From Variovorax sp. PAMC28562 (GTDB lineage: Bacteria > Pseudomonadota > Gammaproteobacteria > Burkholderiales > Burkholderiaceae_C): a DNA stretch of 64,000 bases. The position numbers and the translations under genes were made by a program. A model generated the notes under the pieces. The model had not been told where the DNA came from. It saw only the letters and a list, made by a program, of their open reading frames with translations, and searched no databases. Location: assembly GCF_014303735.1 (NCBI RefSeq), contig NZ_CP060296.1:1933501-1997500 (forward strand), given 5' to 3'. Shown in pieces: positions 17,289-27,168 of this stretch. Within the stretch, counting starts at the first letter, position 1. Each line of letters begins with the position of its first letter.

Positions 17289-18716
17289 TCAGACGGTCAG
17301 CGGCAGCTCGATGCGAAAGCGGGCGCCGGGGCCATCGGGCAGCAGCGAGATGCGACCACCGTGAGCCGCAATGTACTCCTGCACGATCGAAAGTCCGATG
17401 CCCGTTCCCTTCACCGCGTGCTCAGGTTGACGCTCGCCCCGGAAGAACGGCTCGAACACGCGGTCGCGATCACCCGGCGCGATGCCGGGGCCGGCGTCGC
17501 CGATGTCGATGCGCGCGAATTCCGGCGTGCTCGACACCTCGATGGCGATGGTGCCGCCGCGGCTCGAAAACCGAATGGCGTTCGACAGCAGGTTGGCGAT
17601 GGCGGTGCCGAGTTTGACCGGGTCGACCGTGATCATGAGCGGCTCGCCGCTCGCCCGCACAGTGAGGCCCTGGCCTTGCCACTGCAGGCGCTGCGAATCG
17701 ATCTGCTCTTCGATCAGCGGCAACAGCGCGGTCCGCTCGCGCCGCAGTTCGCGTGCCTCGAAGGCCGCTGCGTTGAAGCGGAGCAGGGCTTCGATCTGCC
17801 CCTGCAACGCCACTGTGTTTTGTTGCAGGATTTGCGCGACTTCGCGCTGCGCTGGATTAAGCGCGCCGGTCACGCCGTCTTCCAGTAACGACACGCCTTC
17901 GCGCAGCGCGGCGAGTGGTGTCTTGAGTTCATGCGAGACGTGCCGCAGGAAGCGTGCCTTGTCGGCGTCGAGTTCGGTCAGCCGCAAGCGCAACCATTCG
18001 AGCTGCTGCGATACGCGGCGCACGTCGGCCGGCCCGCGAATGTCGATCGGCACGTCGAGCCGGTTTTCGCCGAGCCCGACGATGGCGCGTTCGAGCCGCT
18101 TGAACGGTCGCGCCAGCCACACGCCGAACGCCAGCGCCAGCGACACCGCCAGCACGCTGGCGGCGATGACCTGGCGCATCAGCCGCTTGCGGGCGTTCTC
18201 GATGCGCGTCGCCAGCGCGCTGTTTTGCGTTTCGATCAGCAATTGCGCCTGCTGCGCGATGTTGGTGTTGAGCGCATCGAGATCGCGAAACTGTACCGCC
18301 ATCGAGCTTTCGCGCGTGAGGGCGCTGTCGGGGCTGCCGTTCATGAGGTCGTTGATGACATTGAGCTGCTGACGCCAGGCGTCGGCGGCGGGCACGCCAA
18401 GGTCGTTTTGCACCAGCTTGTCGAGCGCGTTATTCGCGTCGTGCTCGGCATCGGTAAAGCGGCGCCGCAGCACCGCGTCGTTGAGCACCAGCGACTGGCG
18501 GCCGGCACGCTCCATCGCGGCGCTGCGCTCGGCCAGCGACTGGGCGGCGCCCGACAGCGTGACGGCGCGCGCCGCCGCGTCGCGGCTCTGCGTCATCAAC
18601 AGGTCGTACTGGAATACCGAGCGCACCGCCACACCCACCAGCAGAGCGGTGATCAGCAAAAACGCAAAGAGCAGCAGCTGCTGGAACGAGCCGCGCGCCG
18701 AAGGCAATTTCGCCAT
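17289..18716 (-). CDS. glrK: Sensor histidine kinase, GlrK/QseE-like
   Basis: 475 aa. A transmembrane helix (LLLFAFLLITALLVGVAV) is followed by a mostly helical periplasmic domain of about 135 residues, a second helix (VIAASVLAVSLALAFGVWL), a HAMP linker, the H-box FLRHVSHELKTPLAALREG with the phospho-His, an N-box (NLLSNAIRFSS), and the G1 (DIGDAGPGIAPGD) and G2 (GTGIGLSIVQEY) ATP-lid motifs. It starts with an ATG that shares one base with the miaB stop (TGATG), so translation is probably coupled. It is upstream of the QseG-like and GlrR-like genes. Confidence 0.85.
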   Translation of the reverse strand: MAKLPSARGSFQQLLLFAFLLITALLVGVAVRSVFQYDLLMTQSRDAAARAVTLSGAAQSLAERSAAMERAGRQSLVLNDAVLRRRFTDAEHDANNALDKLVQNDLGVPAADAWRQQLNVINDLMNGSPDSALTRESSMAVQFRDLDALNTNIAQQAQLLIETQNSALATRIENARKRLMRQVIAASVLAVSLALAFGVWLARPFKRLERAIVGLGENRLDVPIDIRGPADVRRVSQQLEWLRLRLTELDADKARFLRHVSHELKTPLAALREGVSLLEDGVTGALNPAQREVAQILQQNTVALQGQIEALLRFNAAAFEARELRRERTALLPLIEEQIDSQRLQWQGQGLTVRASGEPLMITVDPVKLGTAIANLLSNAIRFSSRGGTIAIEVSSTPEFARIDIGDAGPGIAPGDRDRVFEPFFRGERQPEHAVKGTGIGLSIVQEYIAAHGGRISLLPDGPGARFRIELPLTV

Positions 18717-20113
18717 CAGGCGGCGAGCACTGCGTGAGCTTCAGGGGTCGGCATCGCGGCCCCCGATTCACGCGTTGCCACCTCGCCACGCAGCGTGTAG
18801 GCCAGCGACCGCGTGATGGTCAGGTCGAGCATCTGGCCGACCAGCAACTCGGGCATCTGCAGGCTTCGTGGCGGCGCTTCAAAATTGACGACCCGATTGC
18901 ACTCGGTGCGTCCCATGAGTTCGTTCGCATCCTTGCGCGACCGGCCTTCGACCAACACCCGCTGCGTGCTGCCCACCATCGCTTCGCCGAAGCGCCGCAC
19001 ATTGCCGTCGATGACGGCCTGAAGCGTTTGCAGCCGCGCCAGCTTGACTGCGTGCGGCGTGTCGTCGTGCAATTGCGCTGCCGGCGTGCCGGGACGCGGG
19101 CTGAAGATAAAGCTGAAGCTCGCGTCGAACCGGCAGTCGTCGATCAGCTTCATCGTCTTGGCGAAGTCGTCATCGGTTTCGCCAGGGAAGCCGACGATGA
19201 AGTCGCTGCTCAACGCAAGCTCGGGACGGATGGCGCGCAGCTTGCGCACCGTGCTTTTGTATTCCATCGCCGTGTAGCCGCGCTTCATCGCCATCAGGAT
19301 GCGGTCGCTGCCGTGCTGCACAGGCAGGTGCAGATGCGAGACGAGCTTCGGCACCTTCGCGTAGGCCTCGATCAGCCGCGGCGTGAACTCGTTCGGATGA
19401 CTGGTCGTGTATCGGATGCGCTCGATGCCCGGGATCTCGGCGATGTATTCGATCAGCAGTGCGAAATCGGCAATCTCGCTGGTGTCACCCATCCTGCCGC
19501 GGTAGGCGTTGACGTTCTGGCCCAACAGAGTGACCTCGCGCACGCCCTGGTCGGCCAGCCCGGCGACTTCGACAAGCACGTCGTCGAGTGGCCTGTTCAC
19601 CTCCTCGCCACGGGTGTAAGGCACCACGCAGTAGCTGCAGTATTTGGAGCAGCCTTCCATGATCGATACGAAGGCGGTGACGCCGTCGACGCGAGCCGGC
19701 GGCAGATGGTCGAACTTTTCGATCTCTGGAAAACTGATGTCGACCTGCGGCCGGCCCTGCACCGCGCGCTGGTTCAACAGTTCGGGCAGGCGGTGCAGGG
19801 TTTGCGGGCCGAACACGATGTCGACATAGGGCGCGCGCGCGATGATGGCTTCGCCTTCCTGGCTCGCTACGCAACCGCCCACGCCGATCTTCACGCCCTT
19901 GGCCTTCAGGTGCTTCACGCGGCCGAGATCGCTGAAGACCTTCTCTTGCGCCTTCTCGCGCACCGAGCAGGTGTTGAAGAGGATGAGGTCGGCTTCATCG
20001 ACATCCTGGGTTTGCTCGTAACCCTCGGCGGCGTGCAGCACATCGGCCATCTTGTCCGAGTCGTACTCGTTCATCTGGCAACCGAAGGTTTTGATAAAGA
20101 CTTTTTTGGACAT
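18716..20113 (-). CDS. miaB: tRNA-2-methylthio-N6-dimethylallyladenosine synthase
   Basis: Radical-SAM methylthiotransferase that adds the 2-methylthio group to i6A37 of tRNAs, 465 aa. The N-terminal domain has the auxiliary cluster cysteines in [22 protein letters not shown] and [10 protein letters not shown]. The radical-SAM cluster is [18 protein letters not shown] (CxxxCxxC), and the C-terminal TRAM region ends the protein. ATG 20113 gives the standard [15 protein letters not shown] start; the frame extends upstream without support. Its stop overlaps the kinase start by one base. Confidence 0.96.
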   Translation of the reverse strand: MSKKVFIKTFGCQMNEYDSDKMADVLHAAEGYEQTQDVDEADLILFNTCSVREKAQEKVFSDLGRVKHLKAKGVKIGVGGCVASQEGEAIIARAPYVDIVFGPQTLHRLPELLNQRAVQGRPQVDISFPEIEKFDHLPPARVDGVTAFVSIMEGCSKYCSYCVVPYTRGEEVNRPLDDVLVEVAGLADQGVREVTLLGQNVNAYRGRMGDTSEIADFALLIEYIAEIPGIERIRYTTSHPNEFTPRLIEAYAKVPKLVSHLHLPVQHGSDRILMAMKRGYTAMEYKSTVRKLRAIRPELALSSDFIVGFPGETDDDFAKTMKLIDDCRFDASFSFIFSPRPGTPAAQLHDDTPHAVKLARLQTLQAVIDGNVRRFGEAMVGSTQRVLVEGRSRKDANELMGRTECNRVVNFEAPPRSLQMPELLVGQMLDLTITRSLAYTLRGEVATRESGAAMPTPEAHAVLAA

Positions 20114-20260
20114 GGAATGCGCGATGCAACCGCTTTGAAGGAGGGAAGCTGAAGACGGATGAGGGCTGAGAGCGCCGCACGGTGGGCGATCGGCGTTCAG
20201 CAGCAAGAACAGTAGGGCGGGTAGAGCGGCGCGGGAAGCGCGGGAAGCGCGGCCTGATTC

Positions 20261-20279
20261 GCCGGCGTTATTCGCCGGC
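20261..20279. repeat. Short GC-rich inverted repeat
   Basis: gccggcg (20261-20267), ttatt, cgccggc (20273-20279): a perfect 7 bp stem directly after the stop of the next gene on the minus strand. Only TTTATT follows on + and no T tract on -, so terminator function is uncertain. Confidence 0.35.
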
Positions 20280-20280
20280 T

Positions 20281-20775
20281 TTATTCGCCGTACTTGGGCA
20301 ACCGGTCGAACGGTGTCTTGCCGTCGTCCCGCGGGCCGCTGTTGGCCACGAAAGGCCAAAAATTCAGAAAGGGCTTTTCAGCCGATTCGCGGTCGGCGCG
20401 CGCTTCGTCGGGTGTCAGGATCCACACCTGCGACACGAGGTTCGAGGCGTCGCGCGTGTAATTGACCAGCAAGTTCTGGCCGACGATCGCGCCGGGCATC
20501 ACAAGCATGTTTTGCGCACTGCGAACGCGCGCACCCGGCGACATGCGCTCCAGGTCACCGTCGAGCTTGATTTCAGGCGGATTGAGCACCATGAACTTGC
20601 CGCGCAGCGTGCCGATCGGAAAGTTGCGGCCGCCGGCTTCTGCTTCGAACTGGGTCTGTGGCACCGGCACTGCCTGAGCATGCGCATCGACAGTAAAGAG
20701 CGCCGCAGCAGGCGCCAGCACAGCGCACAGCGCTATTAAAATGTGAGCATTCAGGGAGTTTTTGCAGCGTTTCAT
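20281..20775 (-). CDS. Secreted hypothetical protein
   Basis: 164 aa with a clear signal peptide ([20 protein letters not shown]...) probably cut after AHA. The mature part has no motif I recognise; it contains alternating strand-like stretches ([41 protein letters not shown]) and ends FDRLPKYGE. The pattern suggests a small periplasmic beta protein. ATG 20775 has GGA upstream; ATG 20784, three codons earlier, is equally possible. It lies upstream of miaB on the same strand, separated by about 170 nt, and is divergent from the efflux adaptor. Confidence 0.6.
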   Translation of the reverse strand: MKRCKNSLNAHILIALCAVLAPAAALFTVDAHAQAVPVPQTQFEAEAGGRNFPIGTLRGKFMVLNPPEIKLDGDLERMSPGARVRSAQNMLVMPGAIVGQNLLVNYTRDASNLVSQVWILTPDEARADRESAEKPFLNFWPFVANSGPRDDGKTPFDRLPKYGE

Positions 20776-20987
20776 GGGGTACATCCAGAGGCTGTGGGAT
20801 GCGGAGATTCTAGCGGCGCCGATCTTGCATGTTCCCTGGTGAGATGGTCAGGTCCGTGTGCTGGTTCACATTTCGCCAGACTTATAAAGAAACCTTTTGT
20901 GGACGGGTTGCCGGGCCACTGCTCCAATAGCAGGCGCCCTTGCCCATGCCCGCGAACGCCTCCTTTCGACTCTATGAAAACGTCCCC

Positions 20988-22247
20988 ATGAAGAAGAATG
21001 CCTCCCGCGCCCTGACCGGTGTGCTCGTCGTCGCCGTCGCAGGGGCAGCCTGGTGGTGGTCGGGATCGCATTCGCGCGACACCGCCGCGAAGGCCGCGGC
21101 CACCAGCGTACCCGGCGCAGGCGCGCCGGCCTTGGTCACAGTCGCTGCCGCGCTGAAGCAAACGGTGCCGGTCACGGTGCAAGTCAACGGCAGCGTGGTC
21201 TCGCTCAACAGCGTCGATCTGCGGCCCCAAGTCACCAATACGGTGAGCGAGGTGCACGTCAAGGAAGGCCAGTTCGTCAAAGCCGGCCAGTTGCTCTTCA
21301 CGCTCGACCAGCGGCCGGATCAGGCCAATCTGGCCAAGGCCCGTGCCCAGCAGCAAAAAGACGAGGCGACGATGGCCGACCTGGAGCGCCAGTACAAGCG
21401 CAGCCAGGATCTGGTGGCGCAGAACTTCATTGCCAAGAGTGCGGCCGATTCGACGCTGTCGCAGCTCGAAGCCCAGCGCGCGGCGGTCGCGGCCGACCGC
21501 GCCGCAGTGCAGTCGGCGCAAGTCGCGCTCGGCTATTCCACGCTGCGAGCGCCCATCGCCGGGCGTATCGGTGCCGTCAACATATACCCGGGCACGCTGG
21601 TGCAGCCGGCCGGCACGCTGGTGACGATCACGCAGCTCGACCCGATCGCTGTGAGCTTTCCGGTGCCTGAAGGGCAACTTCAGGATTTGCTGGCCGCCGC
21701 CCGCGCGAAGACGAGGGTCGAAGCCGTGGTCAAGGGCCGCAAGGAGCCGCTGGCCGGCGCGCTCAGCTTTGTCGACAACACAGTCGATCCGCTGATCGGC
21801 ACGGTGCGCGCCAAAGCCGTTTTCGACAACGCCGACCAGGGCCTGTGGCCCGGGCAGTTCGTCGAAACGCGCGTGATCGTGCGCACCCTGCCCGATGCGA
21901 CAGTGGTCCCTGCCGCGGCCGTCATGATGCTGGCCGAAGGCAATGCGCTGTATGTCGTCAATGCCGATCAGACGGCCACGCGACGCAAGGTGCAGACCAT
22001 CTACACCTTCGGCACGCAGGTCGTGGTGCGTGGCGTCGAGCCGGGAGAGATGGTCGTCATCGAAGGCAAGCAGAACGTGCGTCCCGGCGGCAAGGTGCGC
22101 ATCGAAGCAGCGGCTGCACCGGCCGCTGCGCCGGGCCGGTCGCCTGACAAGTCGCCCGATAGGTCATCGCCCGCGTCCTCCGGCTCGGCATCGCCGGCTG
22201 CGCTGTCGCCCGCACAAGTCGATCCCAAGGAGAGGGACCGCGCATGA
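20988..22247 (+). CDS. RND efflux periplasmic adaptor (membrane fusion protein)
   Basis: 419 aa. An N-terminal membrane segment (ALTGVLVVAVAGAAWWW) is followed by the lipoyl/biotinyl half-motif (GQFVKAGQLLFTLDQRPDQA), a coiled-coil hairpin (residues about 100-165), the second lipoyl half (LGYSTLRAPIAGRIGAVNIYPGTLV) and a beta-barrel/membrane-proximal domain (GTVRAKAVFDNADQGLWPGQFVETRV). It joins an inner-membrane pump to an outer-membrane channel. There is no lipobox. It overlaps the pump gene by 4 nt. No outer-membrane factor follows, so a shared TolC-like protein must be used. ATG 20988 is chosen over an in-frame ATG at 20940. Confidence 0.9.
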   Translation: MKKNASRALTGVLVVAVAGAAWWWSGSHSRDTAAKAAATSVPGAGAPALVTVAAALKQTVPVTVQVNGSVVSLNSVDLRPQVTNTVSEVHVKEGQFVKAGQLLFTLDQRPDQANLAKARAQQQKDEATMADLERQYKRSQDLVAQNFIAKSAADSTLSQLEAQRAAVAADRAAVQSAQVALGYSTLRAPIAGRIGAVNIYPGTLVQPAGTLVTITQLDPIAVSFPVPEGQLQDLLAAARAKTRVEAVVKGRKEPLAGALSFVDNTVDPLIGTVRAKAVFDNADQGLWPGQFVETRVIVRTLPDATVVPAAAVMMLAEGNALYVVNADQTATRRKVQTIYTFGTQVVVRGVEPGEMVVIEGKQNVRPGGKVRIEAAAAPAAAPGRSPDKSPDRSSPASSGSASPAALSPAQVDPKERDRA

Positions 22248-25200
22248 ACATTTCCGAGCTGTGCATCCGCCGTCCGGCGATGACGGTGCTGCTGTCGGCC
22301 GCGGTGGTGGTCATCGGCATCTTTGCGTACCTCAACATTCCGGTCGCCGCGCTGCCCAGCTACAACACGCCGGTCATCAACGTGTCGGCGCAGTTGCCGG
22401 GGGCGAGCCCCGACACGATGGCGTCTTCGGTCGCGCTGCCGCTGGAAAAGCAGTTTTCGACCATTCCCGGCCTGCAGACCATCAGCTCGGTCAACACGCA
22501 GGGTGTGACCTCGCTCACGCTCGAGTTCGTCAGCTCCCGCGACATCGATGCCGCGGCGGTGGACGTGCAGGCTGCGCTGTTGCGCGCACAGCGGCAGTTG
22601 CCGATCGAGCTCACGCAGATGCCGTCGTACCGCAAGGTGAACCCGGCCGACGCACCCGTGCTGTTCATCGCGCTGGTGTCGCCGTCGATGAACCCGGCGG
22701 AGCTCAACGACTACGCCGAGAACCTGATCTCGCCCACCCTCTCGACCATCGACGGCGTGGCGCAGGTCGGCGTGTACGGCCGCAAGGCGTTCGCGGTGCG
22801 AATCAAGGCCGACGCGAACCTGCTCAACGCGCGCAACATCACGCTCGACGAGCTGGCGAAGGCGGTGAACTCGGCCAACGCCAACACGCCGGTCGGCGTG
22901 CTCGACGGCCCGCGCCAAACGCTGACCATTCAGGCCAACCAGCAGCTCATGAAGGCGGCCGACTTCGCCAAGCTCATCGTCGGTCAACGCGACGGCGCAC
23001 CGGTGCGGCTCGACGAAGTAGCGACCATCCAAGACAGCTTCGAATCGGTCAAGACGGCCAGCAGCTTCAACGGTCAAAGCTCGATCTCGCTCGCGGTGCA
23101 ACGCCAGCCCAATGCCAACACCGTGCAGGTGGTCGACGCCGTGCGCGCGCTCATGCCGCGCTTCCGTGCCGAGCTGCCGCAGTCGGTTGAAATCAATCTC
23201 GTCAACGACCGCTCGCTGTCGATTCGCGAAGCCGTGCACGACGTGCAGCTCACCCTTATCGGCACCATCCTGCTGGTCGTGCTGGTCATCTTTTTGTTTT
23301 TGCATCGCATCGTCGCGACGCTGATTCCGGCGGCGACGATTCCGATCTCGCTGGTCGGCGCGGTCGCCTTGCTCTATGCCTTCGGCTACAGCCTGGACAA
23401 CGTCTCGCTGCTCGGCATCACGCTGGCGGTCGGGCTGGTGGTCGACGACGCGATCGTGGTGCTCGAAAACATCATGCGATACGTCGAGAAAGGCATGGAG
23501 CCTTACGCAGCTGCGTTGCGCGGTGCACGCGAAGTGGGCTTCACCATCGTCTCGATCTCGATCTCGCTGGTGGCGGTGTTCATCCCGGTCTTCTTCATGC
23601 CGGGCGTCATAGGCTTGCTGTTTCACGAGTTCGCTGTGGTCGTGGCGCTCGCCGTGCTGGTGTCGGCCATCGTGTCGCTGACACTGGTGCCTATGCTGGC
23701 CAGCCGCTTGCTGAAGCAGGTGGCGGTGAAGGAAGGCGTGCTCGATCATGAAGAGCAGCATCCCGAGCCTGGCACCGCCATCGGCCGCGGCTTTGAGCGT
23801 GGCTACCAGTGGGTGCACCGCAACTACATGCGCACGCTCGACTGGACTTTGCTGCACCGCCCGGTGATGCTCTGCATCGCCGCATTGACCTTCGTGCTCA
23901 CCGCGTGGATGTTCGTGACGATTCCCAAAGGCTTCTTCCCCGAGGAAGACATCGGCCAGATCCAGATCACGACCGAAGCGGCCGAAGACATTTCCTTCAC
24001 CGCAATGAAGGTGCTGCAAGACCGCGTGGCCGAAACGCTGGGCAAAGATCCGAGCGTCGATTACGTCAACTCGTTCGTCGGCGTCGGTGGCCCGACGGCT
24101 ACTCAGAATTCCGGTCGATTGTTCGCCGTGCTCAAGGCCCGCAGCGAGCGCCCGCCGATGGCACAAGTGCTCGAATCATTGCGAAAACGCTTCCGTGAAA
24201 TCCCCGGCATCGCCGTGTACATGCGGCCGGTGCAGAACCTGCAACTCGGCGGGCGCCAGAGCAAGGCGCGGTTCCAGTACACGCTGCAAAGTGTGAGCGC
24301 TGGCGAGATGAGCGAATGGGCCAACAAGCTCATGGAACGCATGCGCGGCGATGCGGCTTTTCGCGACGTCACCAGCGACTCGCAGAATCGCGGTCTGCAG
24401 GCCACGCTCGACATCGATCGCGACAAGGCGGGCGTGCTCGGTGTGTCGGTCGGCGACTTGCGCACCGCCCTCTACAACGCCTATGGCGACCGGCAGATCG
24501 GCAGCATCTACAGCGCCAGCAATACCTACCAGGTGATTCTTTCGGCCTCCGACGACGACCGTCAGTTCGAGGACGACATGTCGCGTTTGTCGGTGCGCAA
24601 TCGCGCCGGTCAGCTGGTGCCGCTGTCGGCGTTTTCAACCGTCAAGCGCACGGTCGGGCCCACCTCGGTCAACCACCAGGGTCAGCTGCAGGCGGTGACG
24701 GTGTCGTTCAACCTGGCGCCCAACGTCCCGCTCGGCGATGCCACCAACAAGATCGACCGCTTCACGGCGGAGATCAAGATGCCGCCGTCGATCATCACCA
24801 GCTACGGTGGCGATGCGGCGGTGTTCCAGAGTTCGCAGTCGAGCCAGGCCGTGCTGCTCATCCTGGCGGTGCTCGTCATTTACGTGCTGCTCGGAGTGCT
24901 GTACGAGAGCTACATCCATCCGCTGACGATTCTGGCCGGGCTGCCTTCAGCGGCAGTCGGCGCCTTGTTGTCGCTCAAGCTGTTCGGTTTCGACCTGACG
25001 TTGATCGCGACCATCGGCATCCTGCTGTTGATCGGCATCGTGAAGAAGAACGCCATCATGATGATCGACTTCGCACTCGACGCGCAGCGCAATGAAGGCA
25101 TGTCGCCGGTCGATGCGATTCGCGAAGCGTGTCGGTTGCGTTTTCGGCCGATTCTGATGACGACGCTGGCCGCCTTGATGGGCGCCTTGCCGTTGGCGCT

Positions 25201-25396
25201 CGGACTCGGCGCCGGTGCCGAGCTGCGTCAACCGCTGGGCGTCGCAGTGGTCGGCGGGCTGCTGTTCTCCCAGGTGATCACGCTCTACATCACGCCTGCG
25301 ATCTACCTGGCGCTCGACCGCTACAGCGGCACCGGACCAATGCAGACGCTGCCGGGCGAGGCGGCTCTCAAGCCAGCGCCTGGCGTTGTGGTCTGA
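22244..25396 (+). CDS. RND multidrug efflux pump, inner-membrane permease
   Basis: 1050 aa, the normal length for AcrB/MexB/MdtB-type hydrophobe-amphiphile pumps. It starts MNISELCIRRPAMTVLLSAA with helix 1, has two large periplasmic loops, and keeps the proton-relay Asp pair in helix 4 (GLVVDDAIVVLENI) and the Lys in helix 10 (GIVKKNAIMMIDFAL). The substrate is not readable; overall sequence is closer to MdtB/MuxB-like pumps than to AcrB by eye. It ends 16 nt before the tail-to-tail end of the biosynthetic operon, so it might export that product, but it is on the opposite strand and may be unrelated. Confidence 0.9.
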   Translation: MNISELCIRRPAMTVLLSAAVVVIGIFAYLNIPVAALPSYNTPVINVSAQLPGASPDTMASSVALPLEKQFSTIPGLQTISSVNTQGVTSLTLEFVSSRDIDAAAVDVQAALLRAQRQLPIELTQMPSYRKVNPADAPVLFIALVSPSMNPAELNDYAENLISPTLSTIDGVAQVGVYGRKAFAVRIKADANLLNARNITLDELAKAVNSANANTPVGVLDGPRQTLTIQANQQLMKAADFAKLIVGQRDGAPVRLDEVATIQDSFESVKTASSFNGQSSISLAVQRQPNANTVQVVDAVRALMPRFRAELPQSVEINLVNDRSLSIREAVHDVQLTLIGTILLVVLVIFLFLHRIVATLIPAATIPISLVGAVALLYAFGYSLDNVSLLGITLAVGLVVDDAIVVLENIMRYVEKGMEPYAAALRGAREVGFTIVSISISLVAVFIPVFFMPGVIGLLFHEFAVVVALAVLVSAIVSLTLVPMLASRLLKQVAVKEGVLDHEEQHPEPGTAIGRGFERGYQWVHRNYMRTLDWTLLHRPVMLCIAALTFVLTAWMFVTIPKGFFPEEDIGQIQITTEAAEDISFTAMKVLQDRVAETLGKDPSVDYVNSFVGVGGPTATQNSGRLFAVLKARSERPPMAQVLESLRKRFREIPGIAVYMRPVQNLQLGGRQSKARFQYTLQSVSAGEMSEWANKLMERMRGDAAFRDVTSDSQNRGLQATLDIDRDKAGVLGVSVGDLRTALYNAYGDRQIGSIYSASNTYQVILSASDDDRQFEDDMSRLSVRNRAGQLVPLSAFSTVKRTVGPTSVNHQGQLQAVTVSFNLAPNVPLGDATNKIDRFTAEIKMPPSIITSYGGDAAVFQSSQSSQAVLLILAVLVIYVLLGVLYESYIHPLTILAGLPSAAVGALLSLKLFGFDLTLIATIGILLLIGIVKKNAIMMIDFALDAQRNEGMSPVDAIREACRLRFRPILMTTLAALMGALPLALGLGAGAELRQPLGVAVVGGLLFSQVITLYITPAIYLALDRYSGTGPMQTLPGEAALKPAPGVVV

Positions 25397-25412
25397 CGCG
25401 GGACCAAGGGCT

Positions 25413-26372
25413 TTAGAGGCTTGTCGCCATCGCACGCGACGCCGTGCGCTTTGGGTTCGGTATCGCGGTGAGTGCGCCGAAACTGCTGGTGCTCGACTCT
25501 GACTTCGCTGCAGGCCTCACCGCCGCCGAGGTCAGGCCGTGCACGGCGCGCATTGTCCAGTCGCCCACCACTTTGAGAAACATTCGCTGCGTGGCCTGCG
25601 TGGTCAGGCTGTGGTCCATCTCGCCGATGAAAACGTATTCGACGTGCTTGGCGAACTTCTCGTTGGCAAAGGGGCCGAGCTGGTCAAGATGCCGATCGAC
25701 CGAATTCAGGGTGCCGGTGTACAGCAGCAGCGTCGGAATGTTGCGCTCGGCCACGATATTCATGCAGTCGACAAAGACCTTTGCTTTGTCTTCAAGCGTG
25801 CCCGTGGTGAAGATTTCGCCTTCGATTGCGCCTGGTCCGGCCAGCTTGCGTTTGATCCAACGCACCGTCTTCAGAATCATGATCGGATTGGTTGGCACCA
25901 CCAGTGCGCGGCGCAGTGCGCGTTCCCACCGTGCACGGCGCCCCGGAAACGCGTAGCCGTCGAACTGAAGCAGCCCCACCACGCGAGGATCGGCGACGGT
26001 GGCTTCGAGCGAACTCGGCGCTCCCGAGCACAAGCCCATCAAAATAAAGCGCCTGATGCCGAGCGATTCCTGGACTTGGTCCATGGCCGCCTGGACGTCG
26101 AGGACCGCTCGCGCCATGAAGGTTTGGGAGCCGGTCACCGGGCCGCTGTCGCCCAAGCCGGCAAGGTCGAAGCGAATGCTGCTGACGCCAGCACGTGCCA
26201 GTTGGCGCGCCAGCTTGACATTGATCCGCCGCGGCCCCACGCGGTGGTTGCCGCCCATGTTGTAGAAGATGCAGGCGACTGGTTGAACGGGCCCATCCAC
26301 CGGCACCGAAACCATGCCAAGCAACGAACCGTCGCTGCCGAAGAGAACCGGAAATTCTTTGATCTCATTCAT
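25413..26372 (-). CDS. Alpha/beta hydrolase with Cys nucleophile elbow, last gene of NRPS-PKS operon
   Basis: 319 aa. The fold is shown by PVACIFYNMGGNHRVGPRRI (oxyanion region), SSIRFDLAGLGDSGP, and the nucleophile elbow LMGLCSGAPS, where Cys115 takes the place of the usual Ser. The likely acid is in LNSVDRHLD and the His in GEMDHSL. A Ser/Ala-rich tail of about 45 residues follows. By memory it resembles hydrolase 1 of exosortase A loci, which also has a Cys. In this operon, where the megasynthases lack a thioesterase, it is a candidate releasing or editing enzyme. It overlaps the upstream hydrolase by 8 nt. Confidence 0.78.
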   Translation of the reverse strand: MNEIKEFPVLFGSDGSLLGMVSVPVDGPVQPVACIFYNMGGNHRVGPRRINVKLARQLARAGVSSIRFDLAGLGDSGPVTGSQTFMARAVLDVQAAMDQVQESLGIRRFILMGLCSGAPSSLEATVADPRVVGLLQFDGYAFPGRRARWERALRRALVVPTNPIMILKTVRWIKRKLAGPGAIEGEIFTTGTLEDKAKVFVDCMNIVAERNIPTLLLYTGTLNSVDRHLDQLGPFANEKFAKHVEYVFIGEMDHSLTTQATQRMFLKVVGDWTMRAVHGLTSAAVRPAAKSESSTSSFGALTAIPNPKRTASRAMATSL

Positions 26373-27168
26373 TTATTTCTGCCAGTAAACGTTGGATAGC
26401 TTCACCGGGAACCACTGGATTCTCAGCATTCGGATCTGTAGTCCAATCCAGGGAGTGACGAAAGCTGGCCACGCGCAGGGGCGCATGGTTGGCGACGGCC
26501 GATTGCGCCCACTTGTTCGCCGTGTGGTCGGCCGGATCGGCCAGCATCACCGTGCGGTGTGTTGGCGCCTTGATGGCTTCCGGCACGAGCGAACGGAACT
26601 GCTGGCGCAACTCAGGGGATATGGCGACACCGAGGACTTCGTCGGTGTAGGCCTCCGCTTCGTTCTCCAGACGACGGCGCCATGCACGGTCGGGCATGAA
26701 GTAAGACCGCTCGAGCGCTTCGACATGCGCGAGTCGCAGGCTTTCCATGTAGCGCGCTCCGTCGAAAATCGGGTCCCACAGGACGAGTCGGTCGGGGTCG
26801 CAACGACCACTTCGGTCGGCTATGGCCGCAAGCGTCGCCCCCATCCGGGAGCCGAGCCAGACTACACGTCGGCCGGCTGTATGCCGCCGCAGTTCGTCGT
26901 GCGCCGTACAGACGTCGCGCCACCAGCCTTCAATGTCCCCATCCAGGTCGATGCCAGCCGAGTCGCCACTGCCATAAAGGTCGAAGCGCAACACCGCTGC
27001 GCCGCCGCGCGCCAGTCGGTCCGACAGCACACGAAAGAAGCGGTGGGTGCGTATGGCTTCCTGCCCGAAAGGCGGGCAGATGAGCACGGCTAAGTCACTG
27101 CTTTTTTCGGGAGTGTGATACAGCCCGAAAAGCTGTCGTGACGGTTGCCCGAAGAGCAATGGGATCAC
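26365..27168 (-). CDS. Alpha/beta-hydrolase-fold protein lacking the nucleophile
   Basis: 267 aa from a GTG start at 27168 that overlaps the PPTase stop by 4 nt, with AAGGGA 6 nt upstream; the frame extends further without support. The fold is visible in DLAVLICPPFGQEAIRTHR, AAVLRFDLYGSGDSAG and the elbow WLGSRMGATL, but the nucleophile position is Arg108 (G-S-R-M-G), so serine or cysteine hydrolase chemistry is not expected. It resembles, by memory, hydrolase 2 of exosortase A loci, which pairs with hydrolase 1. A structural or regulatory partner of the downstream Cys hydrolase is a reasonable guess. Confidence 0.72.
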   Translation of the reverse strand: MIPLLFGQPSRQLFGLYHTPEKSSDLAVLICPPFGQEAIRTHRFFRVLSDRLARGGAAVLRFDLYGSGDSAGIDLDGDIEGWWRDVCTAHDELRRHTAGRRVVWLGSRMGATLAAIADRSGRCDPDRLVLWDPIFDGARYMESLRLAHVEALERSYFMPDRAWRRRLENEAEAYTDEVLGVAISPELRQQFRSLVPEAIKAPTHRTVMLADPADHTANKWAQSAVANHAPLRVASFRHSLDWTTDPNAENPVVPGEAIQRLLAEINE

